Assembly (NCBI RefSeq): GCF_041365695.1 | Contig: NZ_JBGFSJ010000001.1 | Span: forward strand, 186,001-250,000 | Source: Rhodosalinus sp041365695 | GTDB lineage: Bacteria > Pseudomonadota > Alphaproteobacteria > Rhodobacterales > Rhodobacteraceae | Length of the DNA stretch: 64,000 bases | Direction of reading: 5' to 3' | In this document: positions 25,314 to 32,251 of the stretch, in pieces | How the letters are laid out: each line of letters opens with the position of its first letter | Position numbering within the stretch: the stretch's first letter is position 1 | Made by a program: the position numbers and the translations under genes | The notes under the pieces: generated by a model | The model's database searches: none | Told to the model about the DNA's origin: nothing | Seen by the model: only the letters and a program-made list of their open reading frames with translations

Positions 25314-25859
25314 TCAGTCGCGCCGCCAGTCCAGGCGGATCAGGACCGGCTGGGGGCCGTCGCCGGGCCGGCGAAGCACTTGCCCCACCACCGGCAGCCC
25401 CTCGGGCAGGCGTGGCAGGCGGGCGCGCGGCCGGCGGAGCGGCAGCCAGTAGCTCACCGGACCCGCGAGGATCACGACCTGGCGCGCGGGCCCGGCCCCG
25501 GCGATGTCGGCAAAAAGCGCGGGGCCGGGTCCGAGGCGCACGCGCCCGACCTCTTCCGCGCCGGCGAACCGCTGCGGGACGGTGGGCGTGATCAGGCCGA
25601 AGCGGTGCTCGTTCTGCGCCACGGCCGGCAGGTCGAGCGAGAAGACCTCGGCCGTCGCGTCCCCGAGCAGCAGAAGGCGGCGCACGCGCCCCGTGCCCCG
25701 CGGCGCGCCGGCCAGGTCGCGCCCCGAGATGTCGGGCACTTGCAGGAGTTCGAGGTTCGGACCGACCTCGATGTCCTCGTCGTCATCGAACTGCGCGAGG
25801 GCGGCGCGCCCCGTCGCGAGGGCGAGCGCCGTACCGAGAATGAGATTGCGCCGTCGCAT
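25314..25859 (-). CDS. Hypothetical secreted protein
   Basis: 181 residues from ATG at 25857-25859 with AAGGGGGG upstream. It has a signal peptide with an Arg pair (MRRRNLILGTALALATGRAA, cleavage near residue 22), then an acidic stretch FDDDEDIEVGPN. The mature part has no Cys and is rich in Leu, Val, Arg and Pro ('DISGRDLAGAPRGTGRVRRL', 'GPVSYWLPLRRPR'). I do not recognise a family. It is convergent with glmM (4-bp gap) and 57 bp downstream of the EamA gene on the same strand, so it could be co-transcribed with it. Confidence 0.7.
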   Translation of the reverse strand: MRRRNLILGTALALATGRAALAQFDDDEDIEVGPNLELLQVPDISGRDLAGAPRGTGRVRRLLLLGDATAEVFSLDLPAVAQNEHRFGLITPTVPQRFAGAEEVGRVRLGPGPALFADIAGAGPARQVVILAGPVSYWLPLRRPRARLPRLPEGLPVVGQVLRRPGDGPQPVLIRLDWRRD

Positions 25860-25915
25860 GGACCCCCCTTGCCGGTCTTGCCGTCGGCCCGATCCTACAC
25901 CATCGCCGGCGCGTG

Positions 25916-26854
25916 TCACGGGGTCCGTCGGAAGAGCGCGCCCAGCGCCCGCCACTGGCTGAGGACCAGCCCGGCAAGGATCAGCGCGAGCGCGGTCAGC
26001 AGCGAGGGCGGCAACGGCTCGTTCAGCAGCGCCCAGCCGAACATGACGGACCAGACCGGCACCTGGTAGTTCACGAGGTTCATGAAGACCGGGCCCGCGC
26101 TGCGGATCACGACGATGCGCAGAAGCGCCGCCGCCGCCGTCGGCACGAGCGCCAGCGTCACCAGCGCGAGGAGCGCGGCGCGCGGCGGCGCGACGGGCAG
26201 ACCGTCCACGGCCAGCGCGACGGGCAGGGCGATCGCCGCGCCCACCAGAAGCGTGAGGCTCGCCAGCGCCACGGGGTCGATCGGCGGACAGCGCCGGGTG
26301 AGGATCGAGCTGACCGCGTAGCAGGCGGCCGCCGCGAGGCAGGCCAGCCGGCCAAGCGCCTCGCCCGCGACGCCGGTCGAGGCGAAGGCGCCCGGGCCGA
26401 TGAGCACGGCAACCCCCGCGAACCCCACCAGGAAGCCCGCCACCCGGCGCCAGCCGAGCCGCTCGCCCGGGACGAAGACATGCGCGAGCGGCAGCACCAT
26501 CAGCGGGACCGCCGCCATGCAGACCCCGGCGAAGCCGCTGGTGACGTAGGTCTGCCCCCAGGAGAGCGCCATGAAGGGCAGCATCGTGCCGGTCAGCCCG
26601 ACGGTCAGAACATAGGGCCAGCGCGCCCGATCGTCGCGGACCAGCCGCACGGGCCCGCCCCGGAAGGCCCAGACCGCACACAAGAGCGCGGCGGCGAGCG
26701 TGAGCCGCCCGGTCGCGACCCAGAGCGGCGTGAACCCCTGAAGCGCGAGCTCGATTCCCATGAAGGTCGCGCCCCAGACGAGGCCGAGCGTGGCGACCAT
26801 GCCCCAGCTGCGGGCGGTGATCACGGGCAGGTCGTGGGGAAGGGCGGTTTTCAA
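25916..26854 (-). CDS. EamA/DMT-family transporter
   Basis: 312 residues if started at TTG 26852-26854; later GTG (26822-26824) or ATG (26798-26800) starts are possible because no clear ribosome site decides. Ten hydrophobic segments in two EamA repeats are seen: 'LGLVWGATFMGIELALQGFTPLW' (read in parts) with the typical 'WGATF', 'TLAAALLCAVWAF', 'LAHVFVPGERLGWRRVAGFL', and in the second half 'YQVPVWSVMFGWALLNEPLPP'. It should be an inner-membrane exporter of a metabolite such as an amino acid. It is divergent from the following micro-gene. Confidence 0.87.
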   Translation of the reverse strand: MKTALPHDLPVITARSWGMVATLGLVWGATFMGIELALQGFTPLWVATGRLTLAAALLCAVWAFRGGPVRLVRDDRARWPYVLTVGLTGTMLPFMALSWGQTYVTSGFAGVCMAAVPLMVLPLAHVFVPGERLGWRRVAGFLVGFAGVAVLIGPGAFASTGVAGEALGRLACLAAAACYAVSSILTRRCPPIDPVALASLTLLVGAAIALPVALAVDGLPVAPPRAALLALVTLALVPTAAAALLRIVVIRSAGPVFMNLVNYQVPVWSVMFGWALLNEPLPPSLLTALALILAGLVLSQWRALGALFRRTP

Positions 26855-26956
26855 ATCGGTTCCGTGACCTACATCAACTAGTAACGAGGCGGGACGGCCC
26901 GTGTTCGGCGGGCCTTGCTCTGCGCCTCGCAACCGCGACCGAAAGGAGGTTTCCTG

Positions 26957-27118
26957 ATGGACGCGTACATCATTCCGACACTGGCGATCCTGACGCTTGC
27001 CGTCGTCGCCGTGATCGCCTGGGACAGCAAGCGCCGCACGGAGCGCCGCAAGCAGGACCCCGACGCGCCGAAAAGCGCGCTGGCCCGCGACGGCGATTCC
27101 AAGACGAAGGACGAGTAA
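26957..27118 (+). CDS. Small single-pass membrane protein (53 aa)
   Basis: 53 residues from ATG 26957. The ribosome site AAAGGAGGT (26942-26950) matches the 16S anti-SD perfectly, 6 nt from the start, so translation is very likely. One membrane helix (residues ~4-21, YIIPTLAILTLAVVAVIAW) is followed by a highly charged cytoplasmic tail (SKRRTERRKQDPDAPKSA, DGDSKTKDE). No known family is recognised. It ends at a GC hairpin shared with ilvC. A role cannot be inferred beyond a tail-anchored or signal-anchored micro-protein. Confidence 0.72.
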   Translation: MDAYIIPTLAILTLAVVAVIAWDSKRRTERRKQDPDAPKSALARDGDSKTKDE

Positions 27119-27127
27119 TCGCGTGAC

Positions 27128-27151
27128 GCCCGGGCCGTCGCCGGCCCGGGC
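27128..27151. terminator. GC-rich hairpin between the micro-gene and ilvC
   Basis: GCCCGGGCC (27128-27136) pairs perfectly with GGCCCGGGC (27143-27151) around a 6-nt loop. It lies between two convergent genes and could stop both, although neither side has a clear T-run. Confidence 0.5.
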
Positions 27152-27161
27152 GCCGCGGCGC

Positions 27162-28184
27162 TCAGTTCTTCGAGCGATCCACCATCTTGCCGGCCGTGAT
27201 CCAGGGCATCATGCCGCGCAACGTCTCGCCCACCTGTTCGATCTGGTGCCCGTCATTGATGCGCCGCGTGGCCTTGAACATCGGCTGACCGACCGAACAT
27301 TCCTGCATCCAGTCGCGGGTGAAACGGCCCGTCTGGATATCGGTCAGGATGGCCTTCATCCTTGCCTTCGTTTCGTCATAGGGCAGCACGCGCGGGCCGG
27401 AGACGTATTCGCCGAACTCCGCCGTGTTGGATATCGAGTAATTCATGTTGGCGATGCCGCCCTCGTAGATCAGGTCCACGATCAGCTTCACCTCGTGCAG
27501 GCACTCGAAATAGGCCATCTCGGGCGCGTAGCCCGCTTCCACCAGCGTCTCGAAGCCGCAGCGGATAAGCTCCACCAGGCCGCCGCACAGCACCGCCTGC
27601 TCGCCGAAAAGATCGGTCTCGCACTCTTCCTGAAAGCTCGTCTCGATGATGCCCGACCGGCCGCCGCCGATGGCCGAGCAGTAGGAGAGCGCGGTTTCCA
27701 GCGCCTTGCCGGAGGCGTCGTTGTCGACCGCCACCAGGCACGGCACGCCGCCGCCCTTGGTATATTCGCCGCGCACCGTGTGGCCCGGGCCCTTGGGGGC
27801 CATCATGATGACATCCACGCCGGGCTTCGGCTCGATCAGGCCGAAATGCACGTTGAGGCCATGCGCGAAGGCGATGGCCGCGCCGTCCCTCAGGTTGTCG
27901 TGGACGTGCTTGTAGTAGGTCTCCGCCTGAAGCTCGTCGGGCATGGTGAACATCATCAGGTCGCACCACGCCGCCGCCTCGGCGATGCCCATGACCTGCA
28001 GCCCTTCGCCCTCCGCCTTCTTCGCGCTCGCCGACCCCTCGCGCAGTGCCACGGCCAGGTGCTGCGCACCCGAGTCGCGCAGGTTCAGCGCATGGGCGTG
28101 GCCCTGGCTGCCGTAGCCCAGGATGGCGATCTTCTTGTCCTTGATGAGATTGATGTCGCAATCGCGGTCGTAATAAACGCGCAT
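27162..28184 (-). CDS. ilvC: Ketol-acid reductoisomerase
   Basis: 340 residues from ATG at 28182-28184 (AAGGAC ribosome site). The N terminus 'MRVYYDRDCDINLIKDKKIA' and NADPH loop 'ILGYGSQGHAHALNLRDSG' are typical class I IlvC. The metal site lies in 'ETDLFGEQAVLCGG' and 'EMAYFECLHEVKLIVDLIYE', and 'NYSISNTAEFGEY' completes it. It makes dihydroxy-isovalerate and dihydroxy-methylvalerate in valine, leucine and isoleucine synthesis. It is divergent from a pair of Lrp-type regulators with a candidate operator between them, so leucine-responsive control is likely. Confidence 0.97.
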   Translation of the reverse strand: MRVYYDRDCDINLIKDKKIAILGYGSQGHAHALNLRDSGAQHLAVALREGSASAKKAEGEGLQVMGIAEAAAWCDLMMFTMPDELQAETYYKHVHDNLRDGAAIAFAHGLNVHFGLIEPKPGVDVIMMAPKGPGHTVRGEYTKGGGVPCLVAVDNDASGKALETALSYCSAIGGGRSGIIETSFQEECETDLFGEQAVLCGGLVELIRCGFETLVEAGYAPEMAYFECLHEVKLIVDLIYEGGIANMNYSISNTAEFGEYVSGPRVLPYDETKARMKAILTDIQTGRFTRDWMQECSVGQPMFKATRRINDGHQIEQVGETLRGMMPWITAGKMVDRSKN

Positions 28185-28233
28185 GTCCTTGGGTTCCCTT
28201 GTGTTCCGATGCGGCGACACTACCCATCTTGCG

Positions 28234-28255
28234 GCGAAAAGGATTTCATTTTCGC
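28234..28255. promoter_or_regulatory. Inverted repeat in the ilvC-lrp intergenic region
   Basis: GCGAAAA (28234-28240), 8 bp, then TTTTCGC (28249-28255): a perfect 7-bp dyad with an A/T-rich core in a very GC-rich genome, 50 bp upstream of ilvC and 60 bp upstream of the divergent Lrp gene. It is well placed as an operator for the Lrp-family protein; this is inferred from position and symmetry. Confidence 0.5.
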
Positions 28256-28314
28256 AAGCATTCCGGCATGATGCGCAAACTTCATTCGTAAGTAGTTCGA
28301 TAAGGCGTGTCATC

Positions 28315-28770
28315 ATGCTCGACGACCTTGACCGGCGCCTGCTGCGCCATCTTCAGGCCGACCCGGCGCTGGGGCCCAGCGCACTTGCCGAAAGGGCGGC
28401 GACCACGCCGGCGGTGGCCTCGCGCCGGCTTGCCCGGTTGCGCAGCGCGGGCGTGCTGAAGGGCCGCGAGGCCATCGTCGACTGGCGTGCGCTGGGCTTC
28501 GCGGTGGAGGTCTCGCTGCGCTTCACGCTCGACAAGACGCAGCCGCGCGCCTTCGACGAATTCCTGGAGGAGGCGCGGAAGGTGCCCGAGGTTCTGGAAA
28601 TCCAGACATTTCTCGGCCGCGTGGACGTGCGCCTGTCGGTGATCGCGCGCGATCTCGCGCATTACCAGGACATCTATCGCCGCCGCATCCTGAGCTTGCC
28701 GCACATCGCCGACATCGAGGCGCTGATGCATGTGGCGCGGATCAAGGAGGGAGAGGCGGTGCCGCTGTGA
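28315..28770 (+). CDS. Lrp/AsnC-family transcriptional regulator (first of tandem pair)
   Basis: 151 residues. The winged HTH is at ~2-55 ('LDDLDRRLLRHLQADPALGP', 'VASRRLARLRSAGVLKGREA') and the RAM ligand domain at ~65-145 ('EVLEIQTFLGRVDVRLSVIA', 'SLPHIADIEALMHV'). Compared with typical Lrp, the usual 'S..TV..RI..LE..GVI' recognition helix reads 'TPAVASRRLARLRSAGVL', which is acceptable. It probably senses a branched-chain or other amino acid and controls the divergent ilvC and itself. Its stop overlaps the start of a second Lrp gene. Confidence 0.93.
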   Translation: MLDDLDRRLLRHLQADPALGPSALAERAATTPAVASRRLARLRSAGVLKGREAIVDWRALGFAVEVSLRFTLDKTQPRAFDEFLEEARKVPEVLEIQTFLGRVDVRLSVIARDLAHYQDIYRRRILSLPHIADIEALMHVARIKEGEAVPL

Positions 28771-29222
28771 CCGCGCTCGACGAGACCGACCGGGCGCTGT
28801 TGCGTGCCCTGGCCCGGGATGCGGAGCAAAGCGCCGGCGCGCTCGGCCGGGCGCTGGGGCTCAGCCAGCCCGCGGCCTGGCGCCGGCTGAAGCGCCTGGA
28901 AGAAGCGGGCGCGATCCGCGGGCGCCGGGTGGTGCTCGACATGGCGGCGCTGGGATATGGGGTGACCGTCTTCCTCGGCGTGAAGCTCGCCACCAAGGGC
29001 CGCGCGAGCCTCGAGGATTTCGAGCGCGCGGTCACCGCCATCCCCGAGGTCCAGACGGTGGAGCATGTGCTCGGTCTTTACGACTACCGGCTGCGCGTGG
29101 TCGCGCGCGACATCTCGGATTTCGAGCGGATCCTGCGCCGGCGCATCATGACGCTGCCGGGCGCGGGCGCGGTGGAGGCGAACGTGCTGCTGTCGGAAGA
29201 GCGGCGCCCGGGCCCGCTCTAG
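28767..29222 (+). CDS. Lrp/AsnC-family transcriptional regulator (second of tandem pair)
   Basis: 151 residues from a GTG at 28767 that overlaps the previous stop (GTGA), so translation is coupled. HTH: 'LDETDRALLRALARDAEQSA', 'LSQPAAWRRLKRLEEAGAIRG'. RAM domain: 'VFLGVKLATKGRASLEDFER', 'VQTVEHVLGLYDYRLRVVA', 'RRIMTLPGAGAVEANVLL'. Same length and layout as its neighbour, with clear but moderate similarity, so an old tandem duplication is likely. The two may form hetero-oligomers. The 3' end overlaps the convergent monooxygenase gene by 4 bp. Confidence 0.93.
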   Translation: MTALDETDRALLRALARDAEQSAGALGRALGLSQPAAWRRLKRLEEAGAIRGRRVVLDMAALGYGVTVFLGVKLATKGRASLEDFERAVTAIPEVQTVEHVLGLYDYRLRVVARDISDFERILRRRIMTLPGAGAVEANVLLSEERRPGPL

Positions 29223-30433
29223 GCAGTGCCGGAACCGCGCGTCCCGCGCGCGCCGAGGCCAAGCTGCATCAGCGCCTTACGCACGGGCGCCGCCGAGTAA
29301 AGCGCCTGGATCCCGGCGGCGCGTGCGTCCCGCAGCGGCCGCGCCGACTGCATCGAGACCCGGTTCAGCATCGACACGCCCGCAACCCGCGCGGCCACCT
29401 CCGCGTAGCGCCGGCGGTGATAGGCCTGCAGGAGATCGGCCTCGCCCAGCCGGTCGGGCGCGCCTTCGGCAAGCTCCAGCAGAACGCGCAGGTCGGCGAG
29501 GGACATGTTCAACCCCTGTGCCCCGATGGGCGGCACCACATGCGCCGCCTCGGCCATCAGCGCCAGCCGCTCCGACCAGAACCGCTCGGCGATCTGCGAG
29601 ATGATGGGCCAGATCGTGCGCCGCGAGGCGAGCGTCAGCGGCCCCAGAAGATGCGTCGAGCGCGCCGACATCTCGGCCTCGAACGCCTCGACCGGCAGGT
29701 TCAGCAGGCGCATCGCCTCGGGCCCTTCCTCCATCCAGACCACGGCGGAGGAGGGACGACCGTCCCAGTCCGGAAGCGGGACCAGCGTGAACGGGCCGCC
29801 CGTGCGGTGGATCTCGGTGGAGACGTTCTCGTGCGGGATCGGGTGGGTGACCGCAAAGGCCAAGGCCTTCTGCCCGAACCGCGTGGTGCGCGCACCGATC
29901 CCGGCGGCGTTGCGCATGGCCGAATTCCGCCCGTCGGCGGCCACGACAAGGCGCGCACGGGCGGTGGTTCCGTCGCTCAACCGCACCCGGGCCTCAGAGC
30001 TGCGGGTGAAGAGGCCGGTGGCGGCGACGCCGGGGCGAAAGACCACGTTGGGCAGCTCGTCGAGCCGGCCGGTCATCTCGCGCCGCAGGAGCCAGTTGGG
30101 AAGGTTCCACCCGAAAGGCGCGTCCGAGAGGTCGGCCGCGTCGAAATCCCGTGTCACGCGCGGCTCGGCCACCTCTCCGCCCGCGTCCATGATCCGCATG
30201 ACCTGAAGCGGCATGGCGTGGGGCGCGAGGCGCTCCCACAGGCCCGCGCGGTCCAGCAATGCGCGGGCCGGTTGCAGGAAGGCGGTGGTGCGCAGGTCGG
30301 AGCCTTCGGCGTCACGCACCGTCACCGGGGGGGCGGGATCGACGCAGAGGACCGAGAAGCCTGCCGTGCCGAATGCGGCGGCGGCGGTGAGCCCCGCGAT
30401 CCCGCCGCCCGTGACGATGATGTCGTGATCCAT
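29219..30433 (-). CDS. UbiH/UbiF-family FAD-dependent monooxygenase
   Basis: 404 residues from ATG at 30431-30433. FAD-binding marks are 'DIIVTGGGIAGLTAAAAFG' (Rossmann GxGxxG), 'VVAADGRNSAMRNAAGI' (the DG motif) and 'ALMAEAAHVVPPIGAQGLNM' with 'SLADLRVLLE' (the GD-like and NxG region). In UbiH-type enzymes the third motif usually reads 'GDAAH'; here it is 'AEAAH', a small oddity. It should hydroxylate the ubiquinone ring at the inner membrane face; whether C1, C5 or C6 is attacked cannot be told. Convergent with the Lrp pair, and downstream of a small membrane-protein gene on the same strand. Confidence 0.88.
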   Translation of the reverse strand: MDHDIIVTGGGIAGLTAAAAFGTAGFSVLCVDPAPPVTVRDAEGSDLRTTAFLQPARALLDRAGLWERLAPHAMPLQVMRIMDAGGEVAEPRVTRDFDAADLSDAPFGWNLPNWLLRREMTGRLDELPNVVFRPGVAATGLFTRSSEARVRLSDGTTARARLVVAADGRNSAMRNAAGIGARTTRFGQKALAFAVTHPIPHENVSTEIHRTGGPFTLVPLPDWDGRPSSAVVWMEEGPEAMRLLNLPVEAFEAEMSARSTHLLGPLTLASRRTIWPIISQIAERFWSERLALMAEAAHVVPPIGAQGLNMSLADLRVLLELAEGAPDRLGEADLLQAYHRRRYAEVAARVAGVSMLNRVSMQSARPLRDARAAGIQALYSAAPVRKALMQLGLGARGTRGSGTA

Positions 30434-30494
30434 GGCGCGCCCTCTTGTTTGCATCGAACCTAGCGCGGCCGCGATGGGCCGGCCAGCGGCCGCG

Positions 30495-30743
30495 TCACTT
30501 TCCGACGGTGATCGTCACCAGCGTGATCATGATGACGGGCACCATGACGAGGGCCGGAAGCGTCAGCGCGGGCAGACCCCAGGTCGCCACGGCCATGATC
30601 CAGAGCGTGACGAGCGCGACCAGCAGATAATAGAAATTCTCGCGCCCGCCCATCATCAGGTCGCGGGCGATCCAGCCGATCACGGGAACGGCGAAAAGCG
30701 CGCGCAGGGCGCGGCTCGGGCGGGGGCGTTCGGCAAGGCTCAT
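30495..30743 (-). CDS. Small membrane protein
   Basis: 82 residues with two or three hydrophobic segments ('ALFAVPVIGWIARDLMMGG', 'YYLLVALVTLWIMAVATWGL', 'PALVMVPVIMITLVTITVGK'). The conserved-looking 'ARDLMMGGRENFYYL' links the helices. No named family is recognised. It lies 61 bp upstream of the UbiH-type gene on the same strand, so the two may be co-transcribed, and the upstream HAD gene is 94 bp away. Confidence 0.72.
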   Translation of the reverse strand: MSLAERPRPSRALRALFAVPVIGWIARDLMMGGRENFYYLLVALVTLWIMAVATWGLPALTLPALVMVPVIMITLVTITVGK

Positions 30744-30837
30744 CGGGTGTCTCCTTTTCGTTCACCCGCGAGATATGCGCCCGCGGCTCTTCGCGGAAGA
30801 CAGGCAAATTGCCGCAATCTGGCATCATTCCGAGGGT

Positions 30838-31482
30838 TCAGAGAAGCCGCCCCAGGAAGCTGCCGAGATCGTCGGTGTGGTGATGGATGTGGTCCGCGGC
30901 ATGCGGCTCGGGCGCGACGTGGACGGTGCGCATGCCCATCGCGTGGGGCTCTGCCAGGTTGCGCGGGTCGTCCTCGAACATCGCGGCCCGGGTGGCGTCC
31001 GTTCCGTCGCGGGCGAAGACCGCCTCGAAGGCGGCGCGCCGGGGCTTGGGCTGGAAGCCCGCGTGCTCCACGCCGTAGACCGCGTCGAAAAGCCCTTCGA
31101 GCCCCCGCGCGGCAAGCACCCGCTCGGCGTAGGGGGCGCTGCCGTTGGTGTAGACGATGCGCCGCCCGGGCAGGGCGCGGATCCGCGCGGCAAGCGTCGC
31201 GTCCGCCTCCAGATGGCCGAGGTCGATGTCGTGGACCGTCTCGAGGTAGGGACCGGGCTCGACCCCGTGGATTTCCATCAGCCCGGCCAGGGTGGTTCCG
31301 TGCTCGCGCCAGTATTGCGTGCGCAGCCGGTCAGCCTCGGCCCGGTCGACCTTGAGCGCGTCCATCACGAAGGCGGTCATGCGCGTCTCGATCTGGTCGA
31401 AGAGGCGCGCCTGGGGCGGGTAGAGCGTGTTGTCGAGGTCGAAGACCCAGTGGGCCACGCTGGAAAAATGCTCCTTGGGCAT
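30838..31482 (-). CDS. HAD-family pyrimidine 5'-nucleotidase
   Basis: 214 residues. HAD motif I is 'HWVFDLDNTLYPP' (DxDxT), motif II 'RRIVYTNGSAPYAERVL' (TNG), the Lys is in 'GFQPKPRRAAFEAVF', and motif IV 'AAMFEDDPRNLAEPHAMGM' (DD). Together with 'EHGTTLAGLMEIHG' in the cap, this is the SDT1/PPM1-type pyrimidine 5'-nucleotidase subgroup. It dephosphorylates UMP or CMP, or phosphorylated sugars, in the cytoplasm. The ribosome site is weak. Divergent from the GntR regulator by 117 bp. Confidence 0.9.
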   Translation of the reverse strand: MPKEHFSSVAHWVFDLDNTLYPPQARLFDQIETRMTAFVMDALKVDRAEADRLRTQYWREHGTTLAGLMEIHGVEPGPYLETVHDIDLGHLEADATLAARIRALPGRRIVYTNGSAPYAERVLAARGLEGLFDAVYGVEHAGFQPKPRRAAFEAVFARDGTDATRAAMFEDDPRNLAEPHAMGMRTVHVAPEPHAADHIHHHTDDLGSFLGRLL

Positions 31483-31599
31483 GACGCAGAGATAGAGCGC
31501 GCCGCGGGCGTGCGCAATGCCGCGGACGGGCGCGGGCGGCGGGCCTTGTTGCCCCGCCGCGCGGCCGATATCCTTGCCCGATCACGCAAGGACATGTCG

Positions 31600-32247
31600 A
31601 TGGACCAGATCAAGACCCCGCAGAAGGACGCCTACGGCCTCATCCTCGAGGCGATCGACAGCGGGCTTTACAAGCCGGGCGACCGTCTTGTGGAATCCGA
31701 GTTGGCCGAACGTTTCGGCGTGTCGCGCACGCCGATCCGCGAGGCGCTTCAGCGGCTCGAGACGCAATCGCTGCTGACCCGGGACGGGAGGTCGCTGATC
31801 GTGGCGTCGCTCGACCACAACCAGATGGCCGAGCTTTACGTCGTGCGCTGCGAACTCGAAGGGCTTGCCGCGAGCCTCGCGGCGCGCCACGCCACCGCCG
31901 AAGAGATCCAGGTGCTGCGCGACATGGTGGCCGACGACCGCGCGCTCCTGGCCGACCCGTCCGCGCTTGCGCGCGCGAACCGCCGGTTTCACAAGCAGAT
32001 CCACCTGGCGTCGCACAACCGCTACCTGGTGCAGCAGCTCGACCTCGTGCACCGGTCGATGGCGTTGATGGCGACCACCTCGCTCGCCGCGGAGGGGCGG
32101 GGCGAAAAGGCGCTGGCCGAGCATGCGGCGATCGTGGACGCGATCGCCCGGCGGGACGAGCAGGCCGCCTACAAGGCGCTTCGCGACCACATCTCGGTGG
32201 CTTTCGTGACCCGGCTGAAGCTCGACTCTGCGGCCGAGAAGGCCTGA
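31600..32247 (+). CDS. GntR-family transcriptional regulator (FadR/FCD type)
   Basis: 215 residues from ATG 31600, which has AAGGA 7-8 nt upstream; the ATG at 31594 is too close to that site. The winged HTH is at ~5-70: 'LILEAIDSGLYKPGDRLVES', 'ELAERFGVSRTPIREALQRL'. The all-helical FCD domain at ~78-205 has the metal-ligand pattern 'NRRFHKQIHLASHN' and 'AEHAAIVDAIARRD'. Such proteins repress carbon catabolism genes until a carboxylate ligand binds; the ligand is unknown here. Convergent with the glycosyltransferase gene, 4 bp apart. Confidence 0.93.
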   Translation: MDQIKTPQKDAYGLILEAIDSGLYKPGDRLVESELAERFGVSRTPIREALQRLETQSLLTRDGRSLIVASLDHNQMAELYVVRCELEGLAASLAARHATAEEIQVLRDMVADDRALLADPSALARANRRFHKQIHLASHNRYLVQQLDLVHRSMALMATTSLAAEGRGEKALAEHAAIVDAIARRDEQAAYKALRDHISVAFVTRLKLDSAAEKA

Positions 32248-32251
32248 GGGG

